Source: an uncultured Mollicutes bacterium
GTDB lineage: Bacteria; Bacillota_I; Bacilli_A; RFN20; CAG-826
NCBI GenBank assembly: GCA_900540395.1
Contig: UQFQ01000003.1
Span: 1 to 64,000 of the forward strand
Direction of reading: 5' to 3'
DNA: 64,000 nt
Shown: piece by piece, positions 18,160 to 26,959 of the stretch
Numbering within the stretch: position 1 is the stretch's first letter
Layout: the number at the start of each line of letters is the position of its first letter
Notes under the pieces: model-generated
What the model was told of the DNA's origin: nothing
The model's input: the letters and a program-made list of their open reading frames with translations, nothing else
Database searches by the model: none
Made by a program: the position numbers and the translations under genes

Positions 18160-18696
18160 ATGAAGGATATTGAACTATACAGGCTTTGTCAAAGATTTAT
18201 TGAAGGAGATGAAAAGGCCTTTAATGAGATCTATGAAGATACTAAAGGTAAAATCTTTGCCAATATCTATTCCTATGTTAAATCTAAAGAAGCATCAGAA
18301 GACATATTAAGTGATACTTATATAAGATTTATTAATAGTATAAAAGATTTAACGCCTGATAAATCTATCCTTGGCTATCTATACACTATTTCTCGTAACC
18401 TTTCTTTAAACTACATTGAAAAGAATAAGAGATTTGTTGACGACTCAACTATGCTTATTGACAATGCATCAAATGAAGAAAATAGTTACCTTGATAATAG
18501 TGACATCATTAAAATTATGAAGGACATTTTAAGTCCCGACATGTTTAATGTAATTATGCTTCATCTTATTAATGGTTTGGAATACAAAGAAATCGCCGAA
18601 ACCTTAAATAAGAATGAAAACACAATTAGATGGCAATACAATGAAGGGTTAAAAAAAGTAAGAGAGGCTCTTAAAGATGACAAAATTAGAAAATGA
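18160..18696 (+). CDS. ECF-type sigma-70 family sigma factor
   Basis: 178 residues. Region 2 spans about residues 10-75 (FNEIYEDTKGKIFANIYSYV...EDILSDTYIRFI), region 4 about residues 118-172 with the helix-turn-helix YKEIAETLNKNENTIRWQYNEGLKKVREAL. Such sigma factors direct polymerase to small stress regulons and are held by a membrane partner. No Shine-Dalgarno is visible before the ATG. It ends in TGA and overlaps the next gene by 20 bases, which encodes a single-pass membrane protein: the usual sigma/anti-sigma layout. Target promoters cannot be read here. Confidence 0.87.
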   Translation: MKDIELYRLCQRFIEGDEKAFNEIYEDTKGKIFANIYSYVKSKEASEDILSDTYIRFINSIKDLTPDKSILGYLYTISRNLSLNYIEKNKRFVDDSTMLIDNASNEENSYLDNSDIIKIMKDILSPDMFNVIMLHLINGLEYKEIAETLNKNENTIRWQYNEGLKKVREALKDDKIRK

Positions 18697-19615
18697 AATC
18701 AAAGAGGCTTTTGAGAAAGACCATATTAACCTAACACCCCAGGATATTCTCAAGGATATTCCTACTTCATTCGTTAGTAAGAAGCGACAAATATCCTTCA
18801 AAGAGAGTGTTTTTCTTACTATGGGAAATTTTGCTGTTGCAGCAGCTGTTTTATGTATTTCTCTAATCTCGCCTTTAAATTACCAAGAAAGTATTGAAGA
18901 TAGTATCGAAAACCGTGATTTTGCTTCACACATTGTCGGAGCACTTGGCTTAAGCAACTTCACTACTCATTTTGATGAGGAACCATCAGACTTTCTTCCT
19001 GAAGATATTAAAAATAGAGCGTTACCACCAATTGCTTATTTAAATTACACTTATACAAATAAAGATAAGATAAATTACTCTTTTTCTAATCAAGAAAGAC
19101 ACATCAAGGATCAAATCTATAAAGTTAAAGAAACTATCAATGATCGTTTCTTAGATACTCAATATGATGTTTTCTTCAGAAAAAAAAGCGATTCTTCTTT
19201 AACTGGATTTATTTTTGAAAGCAAAGGAACTCGCTCTATCTCATTAACTCCTACTTTCTTTATTGAAATTAATTCGATTGAAAATAATCGTGATTGTTTT
19301 TTAGATATTAATTTTAAACCAACCGACCCAAAATTTAAAAATTTCACTTTCAATTTGAAAGAAAATTACGATACTTCAATTCAATTCACATTATTGAATA
19401 ATCAAGATGAATTTTTCAAATGTAAGCTTGAACACAAAGATGAATATAATTTATTCACTTTATCTTGGAGAGATTTAGAAGATGATATTCTCTTTAAAAT
19501 CTATAACAAGAGTAATATGAATTACGATTGTGTATATTCTTCAATTTCTGATCCAAGTGATGAAATGACTTTCCCATATATTTTTAATAATGATGGGACA
19601 ATTGATGGAAAATAA
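18677..19615 (+). CDS. Single-pass membrane protein, probable anti-sigma partner
   Basis: 312 residues, not recognised by family. Residues 1-40 are charged and cytoplasmic, a hydrophobic helix lies near 46-66 (SVFLTMGNFAVAAAVLCISL), and about 245 residues rich in Asn, Lys, Phe and Asp would be outside. This N-in topology, the overlap with the sigma factor and the short N-terminal tail fit an anti-sigma factor; a ZAS zinc motif is absent. AGAGAGG lies 9 bases before the ATG. The outer part could sense an envelope signal. Function is inferred from context alone. Confidence 0.6.
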   Translation: MTKLENEIKEAFEKDHINLTPQDILKDIPTSFVSKKRQISFKESVFLTMGNFAVAAAVLCISLISPLNYQESIEDSIENRDFASHIVGALGLSNFTTHFDEEPSDFLPEDIKNRALPPIAYLNYTYTNKDKINYSFSNQERHIKDQIYKVKETINDRFLDTQYDVFFRKKSDSSLTGFIFESKGTRSISLTPTFFIEINSIENNRDCFLDINFKPTDPKFKNFTFNLKENYDTSIQFTLLNNQDEFFKCKLEHKDEYNLFTLSWRDLEDDILFKIYNKSNMNYDCVYSSISDPSDEMTFPYIFNNDGTIDGK

Positions 19616-19691
19616 TTTTTTTAAAAAAATAAAATTTTTTCCAACAAACCAAATACCTTATATGTATTAATTGTGTAAACGAAATCTTAAA

Positions 19692-19876
19692 GGAAATATC
19701 GAGAGATATTTCCACCGTAATTGCCTTAAATTCACTTATAAACAAGAGTATAGTTCGCTTGTTTATATAGTTGTGGCCATACTCCCCCCTTTAAATGGCC
19801 ACAAGAAAAAAATTCCTCAAATTGAGTTGAGGATATAACCCCTTCAGAATGCGGAAAGTAATTTCCGCATTTTCTT
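19692..19876 (+). ncRNA. Candidate structured RNA or structured 3' UTR (five consecutive hairpins)
   Basis: Between the sigma operon and a convergent gene lie five perfect stems: 9 bp at 19692-19713 with a GAGA loop; 10 bp at 19737-19767; 10 bp at 19771-19804 with a C-rich 14-base loop; 6 bp at 19815-19832; and 10 bp at 19848-19871 with a GTAA loop followed by T-rich sequence. Two of the loops are GNRA only when read on the plus strand, and the last stem is a plus-strand terminator. No clear promoter of its own was seen, so it may be the 3' UTR of the sigma operon. It does not match known RNAs I can recognise. Confidence 0.45.
19806..19832 (-). terminator. Minus-strand terminator for the ABC permease operon
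   Basis: CCTCAA and TTGAGG arms with a 6-base loop; on the minus strand AA and seven T follow. It lies 60 bases after the permease stop and is nested in the plus-strand hairpin chain. Confidence 0.6.
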
Positions 19877-19880
19877 TTGC
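19848..19880 (+). terminator. Plus-strand terminator at the end of the hairpin chain
   Basis: AATGCGGAAA, loop GTAA, TTTCCGCATT, then TTCTTTTGC with further T. Ten perfect pairs. Confidence 0.8.
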
Positions 19881-19891
19881 TTTTTTAAAAA

Positions 19892-22660
19892 TTATTCATC
19901 GACACTCTTTAAAGATTCGCTCATTGAGATTTTATCAACTTTAAAGAACATAAATAAATTAACAACAAAAGCTGTAACTAAGCTTAAGAAGAAAGAAATA
20001 ACGTAAGTTTGAGGTAAAACAAGATATAGCCAACTTACAAGAGGCGTTTCGTTAACACTTAATACTATATATTCCATTGGTAAACCTATTGTTAAACCAA
20101 GTAAGGCACCAATCACTGTTAAAATCAGCATTTCAATTAATAAAGAGAAAACAATCTTTGTTCGAGAAAAACCAAGGACTTTTAGAGTAGCAAGTTCTCT
20201 TAGTCTTTCGTTATAATTCAAGATTGAGAGGTTGATCAAGACAACAACAGCAAGCAAAATTGCAAAAACTTTAATGGTATTAGTCATCATTCCAATTGAT
20301 GACATATATCCGCTAATTCTTTCATTCATTTCATCTTTTGTTAAGCACGTATAAACAATTTTTGAATTATTTAATATATTTTCCTTAATTAAGTTAGGAT
20401 CTTCGTCGTTTTTAACATTTATCCAAGCGGCAGATGAATATGTAAATAATTCTGGTTCACTTTCAACATATAAATAAGCACCATTTACAAAGAAAGCGTA
20501 GAAAATATAAACAACTTCTTTTCGATATATAGTTCCATTAATATCAAAGGTAATAGTATCACCAAGTTCCACTCCTAAATCATCAGCTTTAGATTGAGTC
20601 AAGGCAACTCCGTTTTCTACCCAGTTTCCACCTTCAAGCTCATCATCAAATTTAAAGAATAAAGAGTCTTTCCTAATTCCATATATCGCGCTACTTACTG
20701 AGCGATCTTCAGCATTTAGATTAGCAGTTAAAGTTGTATACTCTTCAACAGTTTCGACTCCATCATATGTTAAAAGTTCATTTTTCGCTTCATTAATTAA
20801 AGGTGATCCATTAAAAGAAACTGACATATCTGAGTCATAAAACTGTGCTAAATCCGAGTCTTTTCCATAATTTATGGTATCGTCAATCCCCATTCCACAA
20901 ATTAATAAACCTGTGCAACCCATAACACCTATAATAACCATTAAGGATTTAACAATATGAACTTTTATATTTCTTATTGCCATCATAAAAGATGTATTTT
21001 TGATTAAATGCTTATGCGCTTTAAATTTTCTAATTTTTGGTGATTTAGTTCGCATTGATTCGCTAGGCATTAACTTTAATTCGCTAAATAATAGCAAAAG
21101 AGTTAGTCCACTAACTAAAACCACAATAATTAAAAGCACAATGAAAGCCGTTAAAAATGGGAAATAGTAAGTTAAACTTGGTATCGAATACAATATGCTA
21201 TATTTGATATTCATAACAAAAGGAAGCAATAAAGGACCAACTATAAAGCCAATAAGTACTCCAATTATCGTGACAATATTCATTTGGGCAAGATAATAAA
21301 AAGCGATATTTCTAGTTTTTATCCCAAGTGCTTTAAACGTTCCAATTTGTACTCTATCTTTTAATATTAAAGAAGAAATTGTAGTTAAAACAATAAGCAA
21401 GGAAACAACAAAGAAAATAATAGGAAATACTAAAGTTAACTGCTTTGCTTGATTAATATCATTTTCAATAGAGATCATGCTTGGATAATTTGATCGAGAT
21501 AAAGCCGCTAATAAATTATTGTTTTCCTTGCTATCATAGTAATTTTTTACATTGGTTTCAAAAACAGAAATTTCAACATTTGGTTCAAGTTTTACAAGGA
21601 TTTGATTATAAAACGAGGCAATAAATGGTTCAATATCAGCGTTAGTTCTTGATGTTATTTCACTTTCAAAAGAGTTTAATAAAACCATGATTGCTGCATC
21701 TATTTGTAAAGCATTAGTTTCATCAGATAAATAATCACGAACTAATGTTAAAAGATATTCTAATAATTGATTGTCATTAGTTTCTAAAAAAGAATTAATT
21801 TCACTAAGTAAAACAGAGGAAGAAAATTTATCACCTAAATACTCCACAACATTATTTAATAGAAGTCTTGTTGATAAAAGAAAATTGGTAGTCGAAAATT
21901 CTCCACTATCCATATTTTCTGGATGAGACATAATCCCATTAACTTTTAAATTGATTTCAATAGTTTGTTCACTAAAAATAGTAGAAACTAAACCATCAAT
22001 AAGACTTCCTATTTCACTAGAATAATTGTTAGTAATATTTAAAATGATATCTCGAATGTTTTGATTTAAATTTGCACCATCTAAGAGCTTACTTATTAAA
22101 GTATTTAAACTTTCTGGGTCATTAGCGATTGAAGAAATAGCTTGTTTAATAAAAGAAGAGTCGATGTTGACTGGTAAAGAATCACCTAAAGAAAAGGTTA
22201 CATTGTTATTTTCTTCATAGCGCTTAACAAAGCCTTGATCCACAAAGAAAAAGGAATTGTTGTCATAATAAATTACATCAAGATTATAAGGTGTATTAAT
22301 GGTTGGTAATTTATCCATTATAAGGGCGTTAGCTGAAGTTGAACCTAAAGACATAGGTAAATAAAATCTTGTTTCTACCTCTCCCCCAGAATTTACTCCT
22401 GCTTCTTCTTCGATAAAAGTTAAATCGGCTTCCATTTCTTCTGGATTTACAAAATCAGGAGAAATTGTAATCCATTCATCAGCAATATTTCCTTTTTTAT
22501 AAACTTCATTAACTCTATTTTCAAAACTTTGAGCGTTAGCATCTAGTCCAACAAAAAGTGTAACCGAGATTCCAACAATAAAAATAATGGAAATAAATTG
22601 TCTAAAATTTTTCCATATATCTCTAAAAAGTTTTCTTGTTAAAGTTTTAAAAAGTCTCAT
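19892..22660 (-). CDS. ABC transporter permease with two FtsX domains
   Basis: About 922 residues from the ATG at 22660. One helix near residue 25-45, a large extracellular region, three helices near 400-520 (first FtsX block), a further helix near 570, a second extracellular part and three helices near 790-905 (second FtsX block). This is the YtrF/lolCE-like or macrolide-export type of permease driven by a separate ATPase. A TTG start 4 codons upstream is possible but would overlap the ATPase gene by 11 bases; the ATG lies just after its stop. Substrate unknown. Confidence 0.83.
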   Translation of the reverse strand: MRLFKTLTRKLFRDIWKNFRQFISIIFIVGISVTLFVGLDANAQSFENRVNEVYKKGNIADEWITISPDFVNPEEMEADLTFIEEEAGVNSGGEVETRFYLPMSLGSTSANALIMDKLPTINTPYNLDVIYYDNNSFFFVDQGFVKRYEENNNVTFSLGDSLPVNIDSSFIKQAISSIANDPESLNTLISKLLDGANLNQNIRDIILNITNNYSSEIGSLIDGLVSTIFSEQTIEINLKVNGIMSHPENMDSGEFSTTNFLLSTRLLLNNVVEYLGDKFSSSVLLSEINSFLETNDNQLLEYLLTLVRDYLSDETNALQIDAAIMVLLNSFESEITSRTNADIEPFIASFYNQILVKLEPNVEISVFETNVKNYYDSKENNNLLAALSRSNYPSMISIENDINQAKQLTLVFPIIFFVVSLLIVLTTISSLILKDRVQIGTFKALGIKTRNIAFYYLAQMNIVTIIGVLIGFIVGPLLLPFVMNIKYSILYSIPSLTYYFPFLTAFIVLLIIVVLVSGLTLLLLFSELKLMPSESMRTKSPKIRKFKAHKHLIKNTSFMMAIRNIKVHIVKSLMVIIGVMGCTGLLICGMGIDDTINYGKDSDLAQFYDSDMSVSFNGSPLINEAKNELLTYDGVETVEEYTTLTANLNAEDRSVSSAIYGIRKDSLFFKFDDELEGGNWVENGVALTQSKADDLGVELGDTITFDINGTIYRKEVVYIFYAFFVNGAYLYVESEPELFTYSSAAWINVKNDEDPNLIKENILNNSKIVYTCLTKDEMNERISGYMSSIGMMTNTIKVFAILLAVVVLINLSILNYNERLRELATLKVLGFSRTKIVFSLLIEMLILTVIGALLGLTIGLPMEYIVLSVNETPLVSWLYLVLPQTYVISFFLSLVTAFVVNLFMFFKVDKISMSESLKSVDE

Positions 22661-22661
22661 T

Positions 22662-23381
22662 TTACCAAACAATATCGCTTACTTTTCCTGGATTTTTAAT
22701 GACATAGTTTTTAACAACTGTACCATCTTGAATTTCGATAATTCGATCAGCAATAACAGTTAAAGCTTTATTATGAGTAACAACTATTACAGTTTTATTT
22801 TGATTCTTACAAACTTTATATAAAAGATCCATTATTTCAACACCGGTTTTAGAATCTAAAGCTCCTGTTGGTTCATCACAAAGTAAAAGAGTTGGATTTT
22901 TAACCAAAGCTCGAGCAATTGAAACACGTTGTTGTTCACCTCCTGATAGTTGACTTGGAAAATTGTTAGCACGATTTTCTAGTCCTACAAGAGTCAAAAC
23001 TTGCATTGGGTCAAAATGCTTTTTTACTAAGGAAGAGGCTAAATAAACATTTTCATAAGCACTTAAAGAAGATACAAGATTATAAAATTGAAAGACAAAG
23101 CCAATATCATTTTGTCTAAATTTTGATAAATCACGCTCATTAAGAGAAGTAATTACTTTGCCATTTAAGCTATAAGTTCCTTCGCTAGCTTTATCCATAC
23201 CACCTAAAATATTTAATAATGTTGATTTGCCTGCGCCACTAGGACCAACAATAAAGACAAATTCGCCTTTGTTGATGGAGAAATTAACATTTCTTAAGGC
23301 AACTACTTCTTGATCGCCCTTATTTTTGTTTCCATAGATTTTTGAAATATTTTTTATAACTAATTCTTTATTTTCTTCCAT
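22662..23381 (-). CDS. ABC transporter ATP-binding protein (MacB/LolD type)
   Basis: 239 residues. Walker A GPSGAGKSTLLN near 43, signature LSGGEQQRVSIARAL near 143, Walker B LLLCDEPTGALD near 164, H-loop VVTHNK near 200. It powers the permease encoded one base downstream. GAGGTGA precedes the ATG. The gene lies 12 bases after the cardiolipin synthase gene on the same strand, so cls, ATPase and permease form one operon; the link with membrane lipid synthesis suggests an envelope role. Confidence 0.93.
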   Translation of the reverse strand: MEENKELVIKNISKIYGNKNKGDQEVVALRNVNFSINKGEFVFIVGPSGAGKSTLLNILGGMDKASEGTYSLNGKVITSLNERDLSKFRQNDIGFVFQFYNLVSSLSAYENVYLASSLVKKHFDPMQVLTLVGLENRANNFPSQLSGGEQQRVSIARALVKNPTLLLCDEPTGALDSKTGVEIMDLLYKVCKNQNKTVIVVTHNKALTVIADRIIEIQDGTVVKNYVIKNPGKVSDIVW

Positions 23382-23393
23382 AAGTTATTCACC

Positions 23394-24989
23394 TCAAATC
23401 AATGGAGCAATAATTCTTAAAAGAGCCCATACAATCTTTTTATGTAGTGGAATGTGTAAATAATCATTAACGTTAATTTTCTTACCAACTTTACACATCT
23501 CTGAAACATCGTCTCTAATTTCAGCAATTTTTGGTGTTAAACAAATCAACACTGAATCTTCAAAATGGAGATATAAACTTCTAAAATCTAAATTTGTTGT
23601 ACCAGTAATTGCAATTTTATCGTCGCTTACTAAAATCTTGGCATGATTAAAGCCAGGAGTATATTCATAAATCTTAACCCCATTTAATAAAAGATTTGCG
23701 TAATAACTTCTTGTAATAGAATAAACTAGTTTTTTATCAGGAATACCTGGAGTTACAATTCGCACATCCACTCCACTTTTTGCTGCTGACTCTAAAGCCG
23801 TAATGACTTCACTATCAGGAATTAAATATGGTGTAGAAATATAAAGATATTTTTTACTTGATTGAATAATTTGTAAAAAAGCATCCCTAGTTGCATTTTC
23901 TCCATCAAAAGGAACTTCACCAAATGGTTGATAATATCCTTCTTGAGAAGATAATAATAATGGATGTATTGATTTCATTTTGTCATAAAAATAATCTTTA
24001 GGGTTTTCTTCTTGGAAACTCTTTTTGTTTAACATCCAGTTAGATAAAAATAAAGTGGTTAACCCATTTACTGCTTCACCTTTAAGCATGAAAATATTAT
24101 CTTTCCACACACCAAAACGAACAATTTTATTAATATATTCATCAGCAATGTTGCATCCACCACTAAAGCCAACGACGCCATCAATAACTAAAATTTTACG
24201 ATGATCACGGCTATTTTGACGAATATCAACAGCTGGTCTTAAGCGATTAAAAGCAAAACATTTGATGCCATTTTTTCTAGCATCTTTATAGAAGAATGAA
24301 TTAATTTTGGCGACGCTTCCAAAATCATCATACATCATTCTTACATCGACCCCTTCTTTGACTTTTTGTTTTAAAATTTCATAAATATCATCAAAGAAGT
24401 AACCACTTTCAATAATAAAATATTCAAAGAAAATAAACTTTTTAGCTTTTTTAAGTTCTTCAATCATTACTGGAAAGCCATTCTCACCTAAAGGATAATA
24501 TTCAAATTGAGTGTTTTTATAAATTGAAGCATAGCTTTGTTTATAAAGTTTATTAGCTACTATATAAACATCTTCATCTTTCTTTTTAATTTCATCTAAA
24601 ACAAGAGAGGAATCTAAACGTCCTTCTTTTAATTTTTTATTAATGATGTTTCTTCTTAAGGCTTTTTTGCCTTTAGTAGTTATTTTTTGAGCATATAAAA
24701 TGTATAAAACAGCCCCAACATAAGGCAAGCAAAGCAAAACTGCTAGCCAAGAAACTTTAAAGTCAACTTGTGATTGAGAATTAGCAATAAATAGACCACA
24801 AACAACATCCAGTAAGAACAAAATAATTAGTGGAATATAGAAAAATCTTCCAAAAGATTCAATTAGAATTAAACATAAAATTAAAACCAAAATTAAAATT
24901 GTGCCTAGCAAGAAAACTAAAGCAGCAATAATAAATCTAAGATGAGAATTCTTTCTCTTCTTTTTGAATTTTTTAGAAGACTTGCTCAT
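23394..24989 (-). CDS. cls: Cardiolipin synthase (phospholipase D family)
   Basis: 531 residues. Two N-terminal membrane helices (about 18-75), then two HKD active sites: HRKILVIDG near residue 262 and HAKILVSDD near 450, each with the following GxxN block. It condenses two phosphatidylglycerols to cardiolipin and glycerol at the membrane. About 20 residues longer than typical because of a basic N-terminal tail. A TATAAT lies 7 bases before the ATG with no Shine-Dalgarno, so the message is likely leaderless. First gene of the operon with the downstream ABC transporter. Confidence 0.94.
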   Translation of the reverse strand: MSKSSKKFKKKRKNSHLRFIIAALVFLLGTILILVLILCLILIESFGRFFYIPLIILFLLDVVCGLFIANSQSQVDFKVSWLAVLLCLPYVGAVLYILYAQKITTKGKKALRRNIINKKLKEGRLDSSLVLDEIKKKDEDVYIVANKLYKQSYASIYKNTQFEYYPLGENGFPVMIEELKKAKKFIFFEYFIIESGYFFDDIYEILKQKVKEGVDVRMMYDDFGSVAKINSFFYKDARKNGIKCFAFNRLRPAVDIRQNSRDHRKILVIDGVVGFSGGCNIADEYINKIVRFGVWKDNIFMLKGEAVNGLTTLFLSNWMLNKKSFQEENPKDYFYDKMKSIHPLLLSSQEGYYQPFGEVPFDGENATRDAFLQIIQSSKKYLYISTPYLIPDSEVITALESAAKSGVDVRIVTPGIPDKKLVYSITRSYYANLLLNGVKIYEYTPGFNHAKILVSDDKIAITGTTNLDFRSLYLHFEDSVLICLTPKIAEIRDDVSEMCKVGKKINVNDYLHIPLHKKIVWALLRIIAPLI

Positions 24990-24996
24990 TGATTAA

Positions 24997-25002
24997 ATTA
25001 TA
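24997..25002 (-). promoter_or_regulatory. -10 box of cls, leaderless spacing
   Basis: TATAAT on the minus strand followed by exactly 7 bases and the ATG. Confidence 0.6.
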
Positions 25003-25013
25003 CTATTTTAAAT

Positions 25014-25031
25014 CTTTTTATATATAAAAAG
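25014..25031. repeat. Perfect 18-bp palindrome upstream of the cls promoter
   Basis: CTTTTTATATATAAAAAG equals its own reverse complement. It lies 12 bases upstream of the cls -10 box, over the expected -35, and 18 bases past the HAD gene stop. It may be an operator or a weak terminator; both are unproven. Confidence 0.5.
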
Positions 25032-25048
25032 TTGAGATTTGCTAAGTT

Positions 25049-25693
25049 TTAATACGATTTAGCAACTTCTATAATATCTGAAAAACTAGATATAATAGGA
25101 ACGTTTAAAGCTTTTAAAACCTTTTCACTATTATGACCAAAGTTAACAAGGATTGGTATTAAACCTAATGCTTTTGCAACTTCATAATCGTGCTCAGTAT
25201 CCCCTAACATAATTGTATTTTTAGTATCAATATTATGCGAATCAATATACTCTTTGCCATATTCTAATTTTCCTTTAGCAGCACGGTTATCACTAGCAAT
25301 TATTCCATCAAAATATTCAAAGATTTCAAAAAACTTAAGTTGCTTTTCTAAAATACCTTTTTCGCTTGCTGAGTAACAATAAAGTTTAACGCCTTCTTCT
25401 TTAAGTTTTTTTAAAGTTTCTTTAACTCCTTTATGTAAAGAAGTTTCTGTTTCTTCTTTAGCTAAATATCCTTCGAAAAACTTTTTAGAGATATCTTTAT
25501 AGTCTAATTTTGTAAAATCAAAACCAGCTTTTTCATAATACTTTTTAACTGGAAAGCAAAAATTATCTAAATAAAACTCTTTATCAACCAAAGGAATACC
25601 ATATTCTTTAGAAATATTGGCTTCAACATCAACACAAAGTTGTAAATCGTCTAATAAAGTTCCGTTAAAATCAAAAAATATATTTTTAATCAT
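25049..25693 (-). CDS. HAD-superfamily hydrolase
   Basis: 214 residues. Motif I is FFDFNGTLLDD near residue 5: the second Asp of the usual DxDGT is Asn, seen in some HAD hydrolases of Firmicutes but expected to weaken acid-base catalysis. Motif II is YSASE near 107, the Lys in AAKGKLEYG near 141, motif IV MLGDTEHD near 161. Size and cap resemble phosphoglycolate phosphatase-like enzymes; the substrate is not known. It starts 2 bases after pepP and is the last gene of the yigZ-mrp-pepP-HAD operon. Confidence 0.8.
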   Translation of the reverse strand: MIKNIFFDFNGTLLDDLQLCVDVEANISKEYGIPLVDKEFYLDNFCFPVKKYYEKAGFDFTKLDYKDISKKFFEGYLAKEETETSLHKGVKETLKKLKEEGVKLYCYSASEKGILEKQLKFFEIFEYFDGIIASDNRAAKGKLEYGKEYIDSHNIDTKNTIMLGDTEHDYEVAKALGLIPILVNFGHNSEKVLKALNVPIISSFSDIIEVAKSY

Positions 25694-25695
25694 AA

Positions 25696-26958
25696 TTATC
25701 TAAATTTAAGCGCCTTTTCAATATCGTTAACTTCTTTAATAATAGAGTTTGAAAGATTATAACTTCCATCTTCAGTTACTAAAATATCGTCTTCAATTCT
25801 TATACCAATACCTAATTCCTTAATGTAAACTCCTGGTTCATCAGTTATAACATTACCTGGAACAAGAGGTAAATCGCGGTCAGAAGGATCATGAGTATCA
25901 AGACCTAAATGATGTCCAATTGAATGGAAATAATACTTTTTAATCTCTGATTCATTTTGAATAATTCCAAGATTTAATAGGCCTTTTGCAAGGATTTCGC
26001 TTGCAAGAGTGTTTAATTCTTTTAAAGTAACACCAGGTTTTATTGCTTTAATAATTTCTTTATTACAGTCTAAAACGACCTTATAAATTTCTTTTTGTTG
26101 CTCAGTGAAAGCCCCGCTTGCTGGATAAGTTCTTGAAATATCTCCGCAATAAAAATTGTTTTGACTACCTAAATCAAAGAGGACTAAATCGTTATCCTTA
26201 ATCAAAGAATTAGCAAAAGGATAATGTAAGGTTGTAGCGTTTTCTCCACTTGCACAAATTGTTGGGAAAGATAATTCACTATGGTCGTAATCTTGAATAG
26301 TATAGTAAAAAAGGGAAGACAACTGATATTCATAGAGTCCTGGTCTAATCTTTTTAAGAATAGCTTTTAAACCAATATTTGTCTTATTAATAGCTTCTTT
26401 AATTTCATTTACTTCAGCTGGAGACTTAACCATTCTTTTTAAAATAATAGTTCTATAAATATCCTTAAGTTTTAACCAAGGATAATTCAATGTTAATTCT
26501 TGTCCAATATCAGCTGTGGTTTTAAAATCATCAAGTAAATTTTGAGGTTCAAGATCAAGATAAAGAGTGCTTAATTCCTCAATTCCTGTTTTTTGTTTAG
26601 TGAGAATTAAATTAAGTTCGCTATGATAAACATTTAAAAATAAAACGTTTTTTATTCCGCTTATTTCTTTAGCTTCTTCTACTTTTAATCTTTTGCCAGT
26701 CCATTTTTCAATATTTTCATCTTGTTCAAGAATAAATAAGCATTCATTAATGATTCCATCTTGTTTATAAGCAAGTAGAATTGAACTTTCTTGAGTTATA
26801 CCGGTTAAATAGTAAAAGTTTTTATTAACTACAAAATCATAATTTTCATCTGCACTCTTTTTTGGAGCGGCACCCGCAAATAAAATTAAAACACTATTAT
26901 CATCAATTGATTGATAAATTTTCTCTCTTCTTTGTGAAAATTCTTCTTTACTAATCAT
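25696..26958 (-). CDS. pepP: Xaa-Pro aminopeptidase (M24B)
   Basis: 420 residues from the chosen start. Cytoplasmic metallopeptidase removing N-terminal residues before proline. Pita-bread fold with metal ligands visible: LFDLGSQ near 255, YCGDISRTYP near 264, HSIGHHLGLDTHD near 345, and DEPGVY and EDD near the end. A start 7 codons upstream lacks a ribosome site; GGAG sits 7 bases before the ATG at 26958 and homologues start near there. It follows mrp by one base. Confidence 0.92.
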   Translation of the reverse strand: MISKEEFSQRREKIYQSIDDNSVLILFAGAAPKKSADENYDFVVNKNFYYLTGITQESSILLAYKQDGIINECLFILEQDENIEKWTGKRLKVEEAKEISGIKNVLFLNVYHSELNLILTKQKTGIEELSTLYLDLEPQNLLDDFKTTADIGQELTLNYPWLKLKDIYRTIILKRMVKSPAEVNEIKEAINKTNIGLKAILKKIRPGLYEYQLSSLFYYTIQDYDHSELSFPTICASGENATTLHYPFANSLIKDNDLVLFDLGSQNNFYCGDISRTYPASGAFTEQQKEIYKVVLDCNKEIIKAIKPGVTLKELNTLASEILAKGLLNLGIIQNESEIKKYYFHSIGHHLGLDTHDPSDRDLPLVPGNVITDEPGVYIKELGIGIRIEDDILVTEDGSYNLSNSIIKEVNDIEKALKFR

Positions 26959-26959
26959 A

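Noticed and set aside
18160..19615. UGA read as tryptophan (Mycoplasma code)
   Set aside because: ispF, uvrA, the sigma factor, yigZ and others end in TGA at the expected family length and at overlap junctions, and Trp positions are TGG.
19692..19880. 6S RNA, SRP RNA or another known housekeeping RNA
   Set aside because: The arrangement is a chain of short separate stems; neither the long bulged helix of 6S RNA nor the GGAAGCAG-type SRP tetraloop region is seen.
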